A stretch of 64,000 nucleotides of DNA from Phycisphaerae bacterium (GCA_017993835.1 JAGOLX010000013.1:1-64000), one strand, 5' to 3'. Positions 1-8,041 are shown, numbered from the stretch's first letter. The notes: generated by a model from the letters alone, not told the origin. Numbers and translations are program-made.

Positions 1-600
1 GCTCAGACCAACCTGGGGGACTGCTACTATCATGGCCGGGGAGTGGATCAGGACTACCAGGAGGCGGTCAGGTGGTACCGCAAGGCAGCCGAACAGGGCC
101 ATGCATGGGCTCAGACCAATCTGGGGGACTGCTACTATCATGGCCGGGGAGTGAATCAGGACTGCCAGGAGGCGGTCAAGTGGTACCGCAAGGCAGCCGA
201 ACAGGGACATGCATGGGCTCAGACCAACCTGGGGGACTGCTACTATCATGGCCGGGGAGTGGATCAGGACTACCAGGAGGCGGTCAGGTGGTACCGCAAG
301 GCAGCCGAACAGGGACATGCATGGGCTCAGACCAATCTGGGGGACTGCTACTATCATGGCCGGGGAGTGAATCAGGACTGCCAGGAGGCGGTCAAGTGGT
401 ACCGCAAGGCAGCCGAACAGGGACATGCATGGGCTCAGACCAACCTGGGGGACTGCTACTATCATGGCCGGGGAGTGGATCAGGACTACCAGGAGGCGGT
501 CAAGTGGTACCGCGAGGCAGCTGAGCAGGGACACGCATGGGCTCAGACCAACCTCGGTGACTGTTATCGTCGCGGTCATGGTGTTGTCCAGGACTGCCAG
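1..600 (+). repeat. 108-bp tandem repeat with 216-bp higher-order period
   Basis: Blocks starting at 1, 109, 217, 325 and 433 begin with the same GCTCAGACCAA word and are almost identical over 108 bp. Odd and even blocks differ at the same sites (GTGGATCAGGACTACC against GTGAATCAGGACTGCC), so the real duplication unit is a 216-bp dimer. The repeat stays in frame and encodes the Sel1 units. Confidence 0.9.
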
Positions 601-636
601 GAGGCGGACAAGTGGTACCGCAAAGCTGTCGATTAA
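1..636 (+). CDS. Sel1-like repeat protein, 5' end outside window
   Basis: The reading frame is open from the first base, so the true start lies upstream; a GTG at 43 is only an internal codon of the repeat. The protein is a run of 36-residue Sel1 repeats with the family signature (A-Q-x-x-L-G-x-x-Y, then G-R-G-V, then E-A-V-x-W-Y-R-x-A-A-E-Q-G). About five and a half units are visible, and the last one is degenerate (YRRGHGVVQD) before the TAA. Units alternate between a DQDYQEAV form and an NQDCQEAV form. Sel1 repeats fold as alpha-solenoids and usually act as protein-protein scaffolds or secreted interaction proteins; no catalytic domain is visible here. The function is unknown. Repeat identity is high enough that assembly collapse or expansion is possible. 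Confidence 0.85.
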   Translation, partial: AQTNLGDCYYHGRGVDQDYQEAVRWYRKAAEQGHAWAQTNLGDCYYHGRGVNQDCQEAVKWYRKAAEQGHAWAQTNLGDCYYHGRGVDQDYQEAVRWYRKAAEQGHAWAQTNLGDCYYHGRGVNQDCQEAVKWYRKAAEQGHAWAQTNLGDCYYHGRGVDQDYQEAVKWYREAAEQGHAWAQTNLGDCYRRGHGVVQDCQEADKWYRKAVD

Positions 637-925
637 TTCAGAATCGGAAAGGGTGGAGGATGAACCTGCGACACAGCAGTCCCCAGAGCGGCGCGAGGTC
701 GCCCTGCGCCTGTCAGCGAGCGATCGTACGACTTTGGAGAGGCCGAATTTGGCGTCAAAATCCTTTCCGGAGATGGCACCCGTTACGCCCTCAGGCGGCG
801 ATAGAACCGTCTCGGGGCGGTGAATACATAGGAAACCGGTCGATCCCCGTGGTGTCACAGATCGGGTCAAGCCCGGCCACAGGTGCTCGGGTCAAAGAAA
901 TGAATAACTAAGAGTCCCTACGTTT

Positions 926-1471
926 GTGGTGCTGCCGATACAATGGCAGCACGTAGTCATTGTCAATGATCGTTCAGATTGGATACACACAGGGACGGAC
1001 GCTCTTTCTGGTGAAATCCAGGTTGAAGCAATGATCATGCAAGATACATATTGGATCTATATCATCCCGTCCGATCCTGGGCGACAGACGGAGGTGTCGA
1101 GAGCTGCGAAAGGCAAATGGCTGTGCTTCGGGCCGACACCCGAACTGCACCTTTACCTCCGCCTCATGGACCAACTCGTCGAAGACGGAACATTTCTGGA
1201 GGTGAAGATCGCACTGAAGAACCCCCAATCAGATCCATTTCCTCACAAGGAATGTGTCATGTGCGTGTTCACTGCATCGGACGAACAGGAGAAGACTCAC
1301 GCTGCCAGAAAACTGAAGGAGATCGGTCTTTCGCCGGTCGCTTGGAAGAGCGACGAGAAGACCGTGGCCGACTGGTTGCCCGGCGGAAGACTCGCGCTGG
1401 AAGCGAAGGTTGTTCGGGAAACGAACGGACTCAGAGCTGCGAAACGGCCGCACACAACTGGAGACGGATGA
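926..1471 (+). CDS. DUF1917/Bles03-like protein (putative phosphothreonine lyase domain)
   Basis: A protein of about 181 residues. The segment GKWLCFGPTPEL, a central region with HKECVMCVFTASDEQEK, and a YK/WK-SDE-T pattern before the C-terminus resemble the DUF1917 (Bles03-like, eIF4E-like fold) family, which databases label as a putative phosphothreonine lyase domain. The match is by pattern memory only, and no biochemical role is established from this sequence. The start is uncertain: GTG at 926 has no clear ribosome-binding site, and ATG codons lie inside at about 1031 and 1037. The stop codon at 1469-1471 abuts the first codons of an ISAs1 remnant, so the true 3' end may have been altered by that insertion. 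Confidence 0.5.
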   Translation: MVLPIQWQHVVIVNDRSDWIHTGTDALSGEIQVEAMIMQDTYWIYIIPSDPGRQTEVSRAAKGKWLCFGPTPELHLYLRLMDQLVEDGTFLEVKIALKNPQSDPFPHKECVMCVFTASDEQEKTHAARKLKEIGLSPVAWKSDEKTVADWLPGGRLALEAKVVRETNGLRAAKRPHTTGDG

Positions 1472-1998
1472 GGAGGTATCCGTGTCTTCCTGGACGATGC
1501 GGTGGAAAGTGGTTTTCGGGGGATCGAGCATGATTCCTACGAGCAGATGGAGAAGGGACATGGCCGGCTGGAGACCTGCATGTGTCGGACGACTCAGCAG
1601 ATTGCCTGGCTCCGTGAACGCCACGAGTGGGCGGGGTTGCAGAGTATCGCGGTGGTGGACAGTCGCTGCCAGATCGGGGAGCAGGTCGGCACAGAACGGC
1701 GGTATTTCATCAGCAGCTTGCCGGGACACACGGCCCAACGGATAGGCCAGGCGGTGCGGAATCACTGGTGCGTGGAGAATGAACTGCACTGGTCGCTGGA
1801 CCTGTGTTTCGCGGAGGACCAGAGCCGTGCCCGGATCGGCAATGCCGCGGAGAATCTGTCCCGAGTCCGTCGGCTGGCCTTGACGCTGTTGAAACAGGAA
1901 ACGACCGCGAAGGTCGGGATCAAGGCCAAACGACTCCTCGCCGGCTGGGACGAAAAATACCTCCTCCGAGTCCTCCGAGTTTAGATGCGTTTGCCCTG
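1472..1998 (+). pseudogene. ISAs1-family transposase, C-terminal remnant
   Basis: The reading frame from about 1472 to the TAG at 1982-1984 encodes the C-terminal part of an ISAs1-type DDE transposase. It shows the H-G-R-x-E-T segment, the NHWCVENELHWSLD block, EDQSR, and the NAAENLSRVRRLAL block typical of the family. The N-terminal two thirds, with the first catalytic residues, are missing. The sequence TTAGATGCGTTTGCCCTG directly at the stop (1981-1998) looks like the conserved outer end of these elements, so the right end of the IS survives while the left is lost. Confidence 0.8.
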
Positions 1999-2033
1999 GG
2001 ACATTATTGTATCTGACAACGCTTATATCAATC

Positions 2034-2062
2034 TTGACACGTTCGGAGAAGTATTGTATGAA
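2034..2062 (+). promoter_or_regulatory. Candidate sigma-70-type promoter for the radical SAM gene
   Basis: TTGACA (2034-2039), a 17-bp spacer, then TATGAA (2057-2062). The -35 box is perfect and the -10 box matches TATAAT at 4 of 6 positions. It sits about 80 bp before the ATG at 2145, downstream of the ISAs1 end. Confidence 0.5.
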
Positions 2063-2144
2063 CAAGTCTCAACATATTCGAACATGGCTGTGAAATAAGA
2101 GCAGGTGTGAGCAATGGACTGATTAGGCACACTTAGACAACGGC

Positions 2145-3488
2145 ATGAGCGATTCAGAGCCTATACACTACAAGAAATCATCCGAACAACCAGGTCCGTC
2201 TCGGAAGTTTCGCACGGATGTAGCTCGCGGACTTTACCATAGCCTGACATCCCACATCAAATTGGAGGTGCAATCTGCCTCCGATAGCCTACGCGAACTT
2301 GTCCTTCACATCAGTGAAGGCTGTAATATGAGGTGCGCCTACTGTTTTGCTGATAAAGGCCACTATGGACGAACCATAGCACGTTTCATGTCACCACAGA
2401 CAGCGACCCAATGTATCGATCATATTGTTGACACATACCGGCGCATTGAGAAGGTTAAGATTATTGGTGGTGAACCTCTGTTGAACTGCAACACCCTTCA
2501 GTCTGCCTTGGATGCTCTACGCCAGGTTGTAAGTGATGGCAGGCTTGAGTCAATGCCTAAAATCATCCTGAACACGAATTTGACTGTTGGGGTCAATAGG
2601 CTGTCCAGCCTGCTTAGAGATTATCCCATGGCGATAACTGTCAGCCTTGATGGCCCCGAATACATTCACGATGAGTTCCGTCGCTTTAGTAACGGCAAAG
2701 GATCTTTTCAGATCGTCGATTCCAATATCCGGTCGCTTCTATCAACGACCGGCCAGCGTATCCTCCTTGAAGTGGTCTATCACCCTAACCACCTTGAGTA
2801 TGGATTCGCCATGCCTGATGTGCACAGTTTCCTAGAAGAGCGTTATGGGAGTGTAGATGTATTCCTGCATCCTGTTAGCGGGGGGAAGGCATCATTTAAG
2901 GGGGCTGACCATCAACCAACACCCGATTCGTGGCACCGTTACACCACACAGATGTTTGAACTGTCCCAAAGTTATGGTCGCTTTCTCGTCCAGGACGCAA
3001 TCAACAGCAACCAACTGGACCACTTGATAAACCTGTTTATTGATTTGATGTACTGCAAGCGTAATGACGCACACTGTGACGTAGCCGTTAAAAGCCTGAC
3101 GATCAGTGCAAGAGGAACGGTTTATCCCTGCTATATCTTCAGTGGTCTAAAGGATTTCGTCATGGCGCACAACTGCACGCCTGAGCAACTTGCATCAGAT
3201 CGATTCTCAAGCGTACAGCAGCGGTTTATCGCCAATACTAAATCGGGGAACCCCACGTGTGCTCAGTGCGATCTTCTGAAAACGTGCCACAACTGTCCCG
3301 GAGAAATGCTACGCAGAATGGGCGCACTTAACACGGTGCAACCGATCATCTGCGATTTCAGGCTGGGATATGCAGAAGGGCTTATGCTTGGCTTGCACAG
3401 ATTGTTGGCGGACCGCCGACTGGGATATCTTCTCCTGTCTTACCTTAACAACTGGAATCATCGTTTGGCATCGAGTGCCGAAGAGTAG
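2145..3488 (+). CDS. Radical SAM/SPASM protein, probable peptide maturase
   Basis: A 447-residue radical SAM enzyme. The Cys motif CNMRCAYC (Cys60, 64, 67) binds the SAM-cleaving 4Fe-4S cluster, and KIIGGEP follows at about residue 104. The C-terminal third has a SPASM-type auxiliary cluster set: C-D-V-A-V...G-T-V-Y-P-C, then CAQCDLLKTCHNC, then IIC. SPASM enzymes mostly modify ribosomal peptides or activate sulfatases. No sulfatase is nearby, but a 72-residue peptide gene lies 89 bp downstream on the same strand, which supports a RiPP-maturase role (inference). The base composition looks AT-richer than the flagellar genes, and IS remnants flank the pair, suggesting transfer. The ribosome-binding site before ATG 2145 is weak. 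Confidence 0.85.
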   Translation: MSDSEPIHYKKSSEQPGPSRKFRTDVARGLYHSLTSHIKLEVQSASDSLRELVLHISEGCNMRCAYCFADKGHYGRTIARFMSPQTATQCIDHIVDTYRRIEKVKIIGGEPLLNCNTLQSALDALRQVVSDGRLESMPKIILNTNLTVGVNRLSSLLRDYPMAITVSLDGPEYIHDEFRRFSNGKGSFQIVDSNIRSLLSTTGQRILLEVVYHPNHLEYGFAMPDVHSFLEERYGSVDVFLHPVSGGKASFKGADHQPTPDSWHRYTTQMFELSQSYGRFLVQDAINSNQLDHLINLFIDLMYCKRNDAHCDVAVKSLTISARGTVYPCYIFSGLKDFVMAHNCTPEQLASDRFSSVQQRFIANTKSGNPTCAQCDLLKTCHNCPGEMLRRMGALNTVQPIICDFRLGYAEGLMLGLHRLLADRRLGYLLLSYLNNWNHRLASSAEE

Positions 3489-3577
3489 ATATGGATGAGA
3501 GATCTTGGCTGTAACCGAAAGGTCCTCTGTGATATGAGGTGGAGTATATTCCAATTAATTCAGATTAGGAGTTGCGT

Positions 3578-3796
3578 ATGTTAGCGGACAACTCGAAGGG
3601 TAATAAGAAGATAGGGTCAATGACCCCGGAAGAATTGAAGGAATTGGCTGATACATTGGCCGATCCGAACCTCACCCACGTGCAGAAGGTAGCCATCCTC
3701 CAAAGGCTTCTACTCACCGATTGCTTCAATAGAATCCCGAAGCCTCGAAAAGACTATGAATCACACGGCGGAGGTATGCTCGCAGGCCCTTTTTAG
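3578..3796 (+). CDS. 72-residue peptide, candidate RiPP precursor
   Basis: The ATG at 3578 has a good AGGAG (3567-3571) six bases upstream; a TTG at 3572 would overlap that site and is rejected. The product starts with a polar segment, then has an acidic helix-like part (MTPEELKELADTLADPNL) and an amphipathic part ending in LLLTDCF. It finishes with a basic, proline-rich linker (IPKPRKDYES) and the glycine-rich tail HGGGMLAGPF. A conserved-looking leader followed by a short Gly-rich C-terminus is how many radical SAM-modified precursors look. It follows the SPASM enzyme with no other gene between. I recognise no named precursor family. Alternatives are a small regulatory protein or an enzyme subunit. 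Confidence 0.6.
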   Translation: MLADNSKGNKKIGSMTPEELKELADTLADPNLTHVQKVAILQRLLLTDCFNRIPKPRKDYESHGGGMLAGPF

Positions 3797-3821
3797 GAGG
3801 CTTTGCTCCACTAGTGTTCCA

Positions 3822-4157
3822 TTACTCCTCAAGTAAGGGATAGAGCCTCTTGAGCTTTGTTCTGGCATCTGCCGTGGTGAACTGCCAGTTGACTTTCACC
3901 TTGGCAGTGTCACGACGTTTCTCCCAGATGCGCGTCTGTCGCCGCAGGGCCTCGATGTTGTCGATGCGTTGCGACAGGCACTGCCGGCTCAGGATGCCCA
4001 ATTCGATCTCCGCCATGTCCAGCCAAGCACACGACCGGGCGCTGGGGATCATACGGCCGCTTGTACACCTCCAGCACGTCCTCCATCTTCCAGACAAACT
4101 CGGCATTGGCCTGCGGCGGAATGCACCACTGCTTGCTCAACCAAGGCTTGATCTGGT
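3822..4157 (-). pseudogene. IS630-family transposase remnant with internal deletion and frameshift
   Basis: On the minus strand the frame from 4157 reads KPWLSKQWCIPP and then MEDVLEVYKRPYDPQRPVVC. The downstream half, in another frame, reads WLDMAEIELGILSRQCL and VNWQFTTADARTKLKRLYP, ending at TAA 3822. Both blocks are typical of IS630/Tc1 DDE transposases, but in intact enzymes they are separated by roughly 120 residues that are absent here. The 5' end stops at the edge of the IS256 element. The gene is therefore a double-truncated scrap. Confidence 0.75.
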
Positions 4158-5569
4158 AGTGTCAAGGATCTTTCGCTTTTTTGCGTATCCTCCGGAGAGG
4201 GACACCGCTGCCTGACCCATGGGTCAGGCGATTTTTTTATCGGCCGTTGGCGACTCGGCCTCCTGCATCTCCTTGAGCCGGTTCATGTCCATGTACCGCC
4301 GCGTGCCCCACCGACTGCCCGAGACATATCGCAGCCGGGCCGCCGCCAGCATCAACGCCGAACGCCCATCCGGGAACGAACCCACCACCCGCGTGCGACG
4401 ACGAATCTCCCGCATGATCCGCTCCAGCATGTTGTTCGTGCGGATCTGCCGATGGTGTTCGCGGGGGAAGCGATAGTACGTCAGCGTCTCGGACACGCTC
4501 TCAGCGACCTTCTGGGCCGCCTTCTTGAGCTTCATCGACTGGAGCTTCTCCACCACGGCCGTGGCCTTGGCCTGGGCGGCGGCCGCATCCTCCTGGGCGT
4601 GGATCGCCTTGAGCATTGCCGCGACCTCTTTGATCTTGGTGCTCGGAACATCACTGAAGATGTTGCGATACCAGTGCACCACACATCGCTGCCAGCGAGC
4701 TTCGGGATAAAACTCCGTCGCCGCTTCCACCAGGCCCAGGCACCTGTCCGAGACGATCAGTTGCACACCGGTCAGGCCGCGGCCCTTCAGATGCGTCAAG
4801 AACTGCCGCCAGCTCTCAGTGTCTTCCTTCGGGCCTTCCACCACGCCCAGGATGTCCCGAAAGCCATCGGTCCCGATTCCTACCGCTACCAGGACCGAGA
4901 CGTTGCGCACCTCTCCGGCCCAACTGCGCTTCAGGCAGATCCCATCCAGATAGACGTAAGGGTACTGGCCGACGATCGGGGCGTTGCGCCATTGCTCGAT
5001 GCGATCATACAGCTTCTGGTTCAGATCGCTCACCGTGCCGGCGCTGACCCGCATGCCCCACAGCGCTTCCGTGATATCCTCCACGCGTCGCACCGAGACA
5101 CCCGCCAGGTACATCTCCATCAAGGCCTCTTCCACCGAGGATTCCCGCCGACGGTACCGCTCGATGATCGCCGTCTCGAACTTGCTCTGTCGCAGCTTCG
5201 GGACCTTCAGCTCCACCTCGCCGGCCTGCGTCTGCAACTTACGCTGGTAGAAGCCGGCACGGCAATCCTTCCGCGCCTCGGTGCGTTCGTACCGCTGGGC
5301 ATTGCACAGGGCCTCGGCCTCCGTGTCCAGCATCTCGTTGAGCGTCTCCTGCACGGTCTTGCGAACCAGGTCGTTCAAATGACCGCTGACCTTCGCCTCG
5401 TCGATCCGGATAATCTGACTCAAGTCCTGACGCTCCTGCACCGATGTACTGCTTTGTTCTACTGCCATCGTTAGGTCCTCCAAAAGGGTTATCCACAATT
5501 CCACAATCGTCCCTTCAGGAGGACCTCTTCATAGTCCGATACAAATAAGCGAAAGAAATCCTACGTCAT
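4157..5569 (-). mobile_element. IS256-family insertion sequence
   Basis: An element of about 1.4 kb around one transposase gene. The left end (TAGTGTCAAGGATCTTTCGC at about 4157) and the reverse complement of the right end (GATGACGTAGGATTTCTTTC at about 5569) share the GGAT-TTTCGCTT core and look like imperfect terminal inverted repeats. The left flank is an IS630 scrap and the right flank is a different transposase scrap, so the element sits between two older IS fragments. The exact ends and any target duplication could not be fixed by eye. Confidence 0.75.
4224..5468 (-). CDS. IS256-family (Mutator-like) transposase
   Basis: A full-length transposase of about 414 residues, usual for the family. 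The start ATG at 5468 (MAVEQSSTS) is chosen because GGAGG lies seven bases upstream; an upstream in-frame codon at 5504 has no such site. It shows the Mutator DDE pattern: YVYLDGICLKR with the first Asp, LIVSDRCLGLVEA and ARWQRCVVHWYRN around the second Asp and the conserved Cys-His, and the RTNNMLERIMREIRRR block containing the catalytic Glu. No frameshift is visible, so this is the only transposase gene in the window that looks complete and possibly active. Confidence 0.92.
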   Translation of the reverse strand: MAVEQSSTSVQERQDLSQIIRIDEAKVSGHLNDLVRKTVQETLNEMLDTEAEALCNAQRYERTEARKDCRAGFYQRKLQTQAGEVELKVPKLRQSKFETAIIERYRRRESSVEEALMEMYLAGVSVRRVEDITEALWGMRVSAGTVSDLNQKLYDRIEQWRNAPIVGQYPYVYLDGICLKRSWAGEVRNVSVLVAVGIGTDGFRDILGVVEGPKEDTESWRQFLTHLKGRGLTGVQLIVSDRCLGLVEAATEFYPEARWQRCVVHWYRNIFSDVPSTKIKEVAAMLKAIHAQEDAAAAQAKATAVVEKLQSMKLKKAAQKVAESVSETLTYYRFPREHHRQIRTNNMLERIMREIRRRTRVVGSFPDGRSALMLAAARLRYVSGSRWGTRRYMDMNRLKEMQEAESPTADKKIA

Positions 5570-5570
5570 C

Positions 5571-5654
5571 CTGGGGTTCCCATTGCCGTGGCCGCAGTCT
5601 TCGTTCGATTCTCTGCTTGCGTCGTCGCAGCCTTCGTGGTAGGGTCTTGTTCAC
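5571..5654 (-). pseudogene. N-terminal stub of another transposase, cut by IS256
   Basis: On the minus strand a GTG at 5652-5654, preceded by AAGGAGG at eight bases, opens a frame rich in Arg and Lys (NKTLPRRLRRRKQRIERRL) that reads to QWEPQD. It then runs straight into the IS256 right end, where homology stops. The stub resembles the start of IS1380-type transposases by memory only. The family is uncertain, but the good ribosome-binding site and the abrupt end support a gene interrupted by IS256. Confidence 0.4.
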
Positions 5655-5831
5655 TCGAAATGCCTCCTTGCGGATGAAGAGGATCTTTGTGTCAATCTCC
5701 TTATACGCAAGTTCTCAGGGCATTTCGAGCCTTTTGTGAATTCCCGCCTCAGAAAAACGGGAAAATCACGCTTGTATAGGGACTAGTCTGAGGTTGTGGC
5801 AGGAATATCGCATGAGATGGACACATTCATA

Positions 5832-6026
5832 TCATTCATGGCATTGTCGAAGGATGCGGCGAACATGGTCGCGAAGGGCAAGCACTTTTTGATTATTTCC
5901 CGTCAACTCACAGGCCCGATCAAGTTGCTTCAGGAGTTCACTAACTAGCTCTGGAGTGACCGAATTCTGGACGCTGTCGAGTATTCTCACGACGGAGCCG
6001 ACAATCTCGAATCCATCACGCTTCAT
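5832..6026 (-). CDS. Small hypothetical protein, 64 residues
   Basis: Its ATG overlaps the TGA of the upstream methyltransferase gene by four bases (positions 6023-6026), which is strong evidence of translational coupling and of a real gene. The product is mostly helical by composition (LVSELLKQLDRACEL, KVLALRDHVRRILRQ) with no recognised domain, no signal peptide and no membrane segment. The function is unknown; it may be a partner of the methyltransferase. Confidence 0.55.
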   Translation of the reverse strand: MKRDGFEIVGSVVRILDSVQNSVTPELVSELLKQLDRACELTGNNQKVLALRDHVRRILRQCHE

Positions 6027-6598
6027 GGTGCAGGCTCCTCCTTCTTCACTTCCAGTTCCACATAAATATCCTTCACGATGAAGTTAAGCACTAGGCTGAT
6101 CGTGTCCCTCAGCCCGAACTTGAATATGACAGTCCCATCAATGACGAAACGCGGCAAGAGAGGAATAGGAATGTTGGGTATCAGCGTTCCAAACTTCGTC
6201 GGAATCCCTCGCAGTCTTTTCAGAGCGAACTTTGGCTCGTTCAGCCACGTTCGCGACAACGTATCCTTTGACAGATTGTAGAAGGTGAAGTAGTCGAAGC
6301 CTCTCTTGTGGTCGATATTCCTGAGCCATTGGTCTTTGTAAGGAACAGCAATCTTAATAACTGCCTGTGGTTTGCAGATTCTGTGCAACTCACCCAATAC
6401 CCTTGCGGTATGCGTCGTATCGATATGTTCAAGCACAAAGCTCGCCAGTATTTCTTTGAAGGTGTCGTCTGCAAAAGGATAGGGGAACGTTTCTAAATCA
6501 TGGGCAACGTCTATCCCAGGAAAGTAGATCTCTCGATCCAAGTTAACATAACCTGGCAGGATTCTTGAAAAGCAGCCTAAATTCAGTTTATCGCTCAT
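6023..6598 (-). CDS. Class I SAM-dependent methyltransferase
   Basis: A 191-residue protein starting MSDKLNLGCFSRILPGYVNLD. The N-terminal LNLGC is the glycine-containing motif I of class I methyltransferases, the acidic end of beta-2 (VNLDRE) follows, and FPFADDTFKEI...FVLEHI matches the Methyltransf_11 post-motif. Proteins of this type, with LNLGCG near residue 6, are common in surface-sugar and natural-product loci. The substrate is unknown. It overlaps the 64-residue gene downstream and is bordered on both sides by IS remnants, so the pair looks like an acquired or relict cassette. Confidence 0.8.
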   Translation of the reverse strand: MSDKLNLGCFSRILPGYVNLDREIYFPGIDVAHDLETFPYPFADDTFKEILASFVLEHIDTTHTARVLGELHRICKPQAVIKIAVPYKDQWLRNIDHKRGFDYFTFYNLSKDTLSRTWLNEPKFALKRLRGIPTKFGTLIPNIPIPLLPRFVIDGTVIFKFGLRDTISLVLNFIVKDIYVELEVKKEEPAP

Positions 6599-6691
6599 CT
6601 TATGCTGTCAACCGATCGTGTTGCTTCTACTGAATACCCGGAGGCCGGCTCTATCAAAGCAGTGTATCATGATCATAGAGGTAAGCCAACT

Positions 6692-7345
6692 TGTCAAGGA
6701 TCGGCTTCAAAAAGCAGCCACTTTGAGGAGCTGACGGTTTGTCGTAGAGACTTCTCGAAATCGAGGTTGTCACGGTTTCGGGAGGTTCGGTATGGCAAAC
6801 CAACTCGAGATGGCTGTGGTACAGGCAGTATTGACGCTTCAGAGGCTGGGCTGGTCTCAGCGGCAGATCGCGGAGAAGATGGGCATCCACCGCGAGACGG
6901 TGGCTCGTTACGTGCATTCGCCGCCGGGGGAGGCAAAACCAGCCACGAACCCGATCTCCGGGTGCGACGGGGTTGGCGTGGCGGCGGAGAACCCGATCCC
7001 GGGCCCGGAGAGCCTTTGTGAGCCGTTTCGGGCGGTGATTGAGGCGAAGATTCAACAGGGATTGACCGGCCAGAAGATCTATCAGGATCTGGTCGAGGGG
7101 CACCGCTTCCCAGCGAGGTACTCCAGCGTTCGGCGGTTTCTCCAACGTCTGGGGCAGGGTCAGTCGCTGCCGTTTCGCCGGTTGGAAGTGTTGCCGGGCG
7201 AGCAGGCGCAGGTGGACTTCGGCACCGGGGCGCCGATCCTGCGGCCGGATGGCAAACGCCGTCGGCCCTATGTCTTTCGGGTGGTGCTGAGTTTCTCGCC
7301 GAAGGCCTACAGCGAGGTGATCTACCATCAGACGACGGAGAACCG
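6692..7345 (+). pseudogene. IS21-family transposase (IstA), 3'-truncated
   Basis: An ATG at 6792 with GGGAGG upstream opens an IstA-type protein: an N-terminal helix-turn-helix (LGWSQRQIAEKMGIHRETV), then the linker region, then the start of the catalytic domain (LPGEQAQVDFGTG, the first Asp, and YVFRVVLSFSPKAYSEV). Homology stops near 7345, where a second, oppositely oriented IS21 gene begins, so most of the catalytic core and istB are missing. The TGTCAAGGATCGGCTTC at 6692 may be the left end of the element. Confidence 0.75.
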
Positions 7346-8041
7346 CGTCTCGAACAAATACCACGCCCGCAATTCCAGAAACCGCTTCGTGAGACGGCGG
7401 TTCTGGCCCTTGCCCACGTAGATCACCGCACACTTGAGGTTGTCGTAGGCGATCCGGCGGGGCACCCCGCCAAAGTACTCGAACGCCCGCACGTGACCAT
7501 CCAGGAACGACGCGAGATCGGCCTTCTCATAGGGATACACAAACGTCGCCTTCGAGTAGCACAGCCGCATGACGAAAAACTGGCACTTCCGCTCGACGCC
7601 GTTCTCGAAGATCCACCCCTCATGCCAGTCCACCTGGGCCTCTTCCCCCGGCTTAAACTCCAGGGGCATGAACACCTCCTTCTGCCGGTGCGCCGCCTCT
7701 CGCACGTAACGCTGCACGGTCCCGTAATGTCCCGTGAAACCATACTCGTCCCGCAATCGCTCATAGATCCGCTGCGCGGTCTGCCGCTGCTTGGGACGGG
7801 TCTGGGTGTTCTGCTCCAGCCACGCGTCGATGATCCCCTTAACCGGATCGAGCACCGGATGTGCCCGAGGCTCGCTCAGCCGATACCCTGGCGGAAGCCG
7901 ATACGCCAAGGCCTTCGCGATCGTCTTACGCGAATGCCCCAGATCCTGAGCCGTCTTCCGCTGGCTGAGCCCCTCGATCAATACCTTCCGCCGAATCAAC
8001 TCATAATGCTCCACCGTCAACATCCCTTCTGACCCCGGCAT
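7345..8041 (-). pseudogene. Second IS21-family IstA, 3'-truncated, facing the first
   Basis: Starting at 8041 (or the ATG a few codons inside, MLTVEHYELIRRKVL), the protein has the IstA helix-turn-helix (GLSQRKTAQDLGHSRKTI) and the catalytic-domain entry EFKPGEEAQVDWHEGW. It continues through FGGVPRRIAYDNLK, which carries the second Asp, and LELRAWYLFE. It ends at the junction near 7345 with the oppositely oriented IS21 gene. It is a different IS21 lineage from its neighbour, so two separate elements lost their 3' halves at one breakpoint. Confidence 0.78.

Noticed and set aside
72-524. Second open frame rich in Gly, Ser and Pro across the Sel1 repeat
   Set aside because: It is the shifted reading of the same 108-bp repeat and exists only because that repeat has no stop in this frame.
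1-600. CRISPR array
   Set aside because: The repeat is continuous, in frame and codes for Sel1 units, with no spacers; no cas genes are in the window.
4452-5474. Long plus-strand frame opposite the IS256 transposase
   Set aside because: It is antisense to a well-supported transposase, with no ribosome-binding site and His/Arg/Leu-rich content typical of antisense frames.
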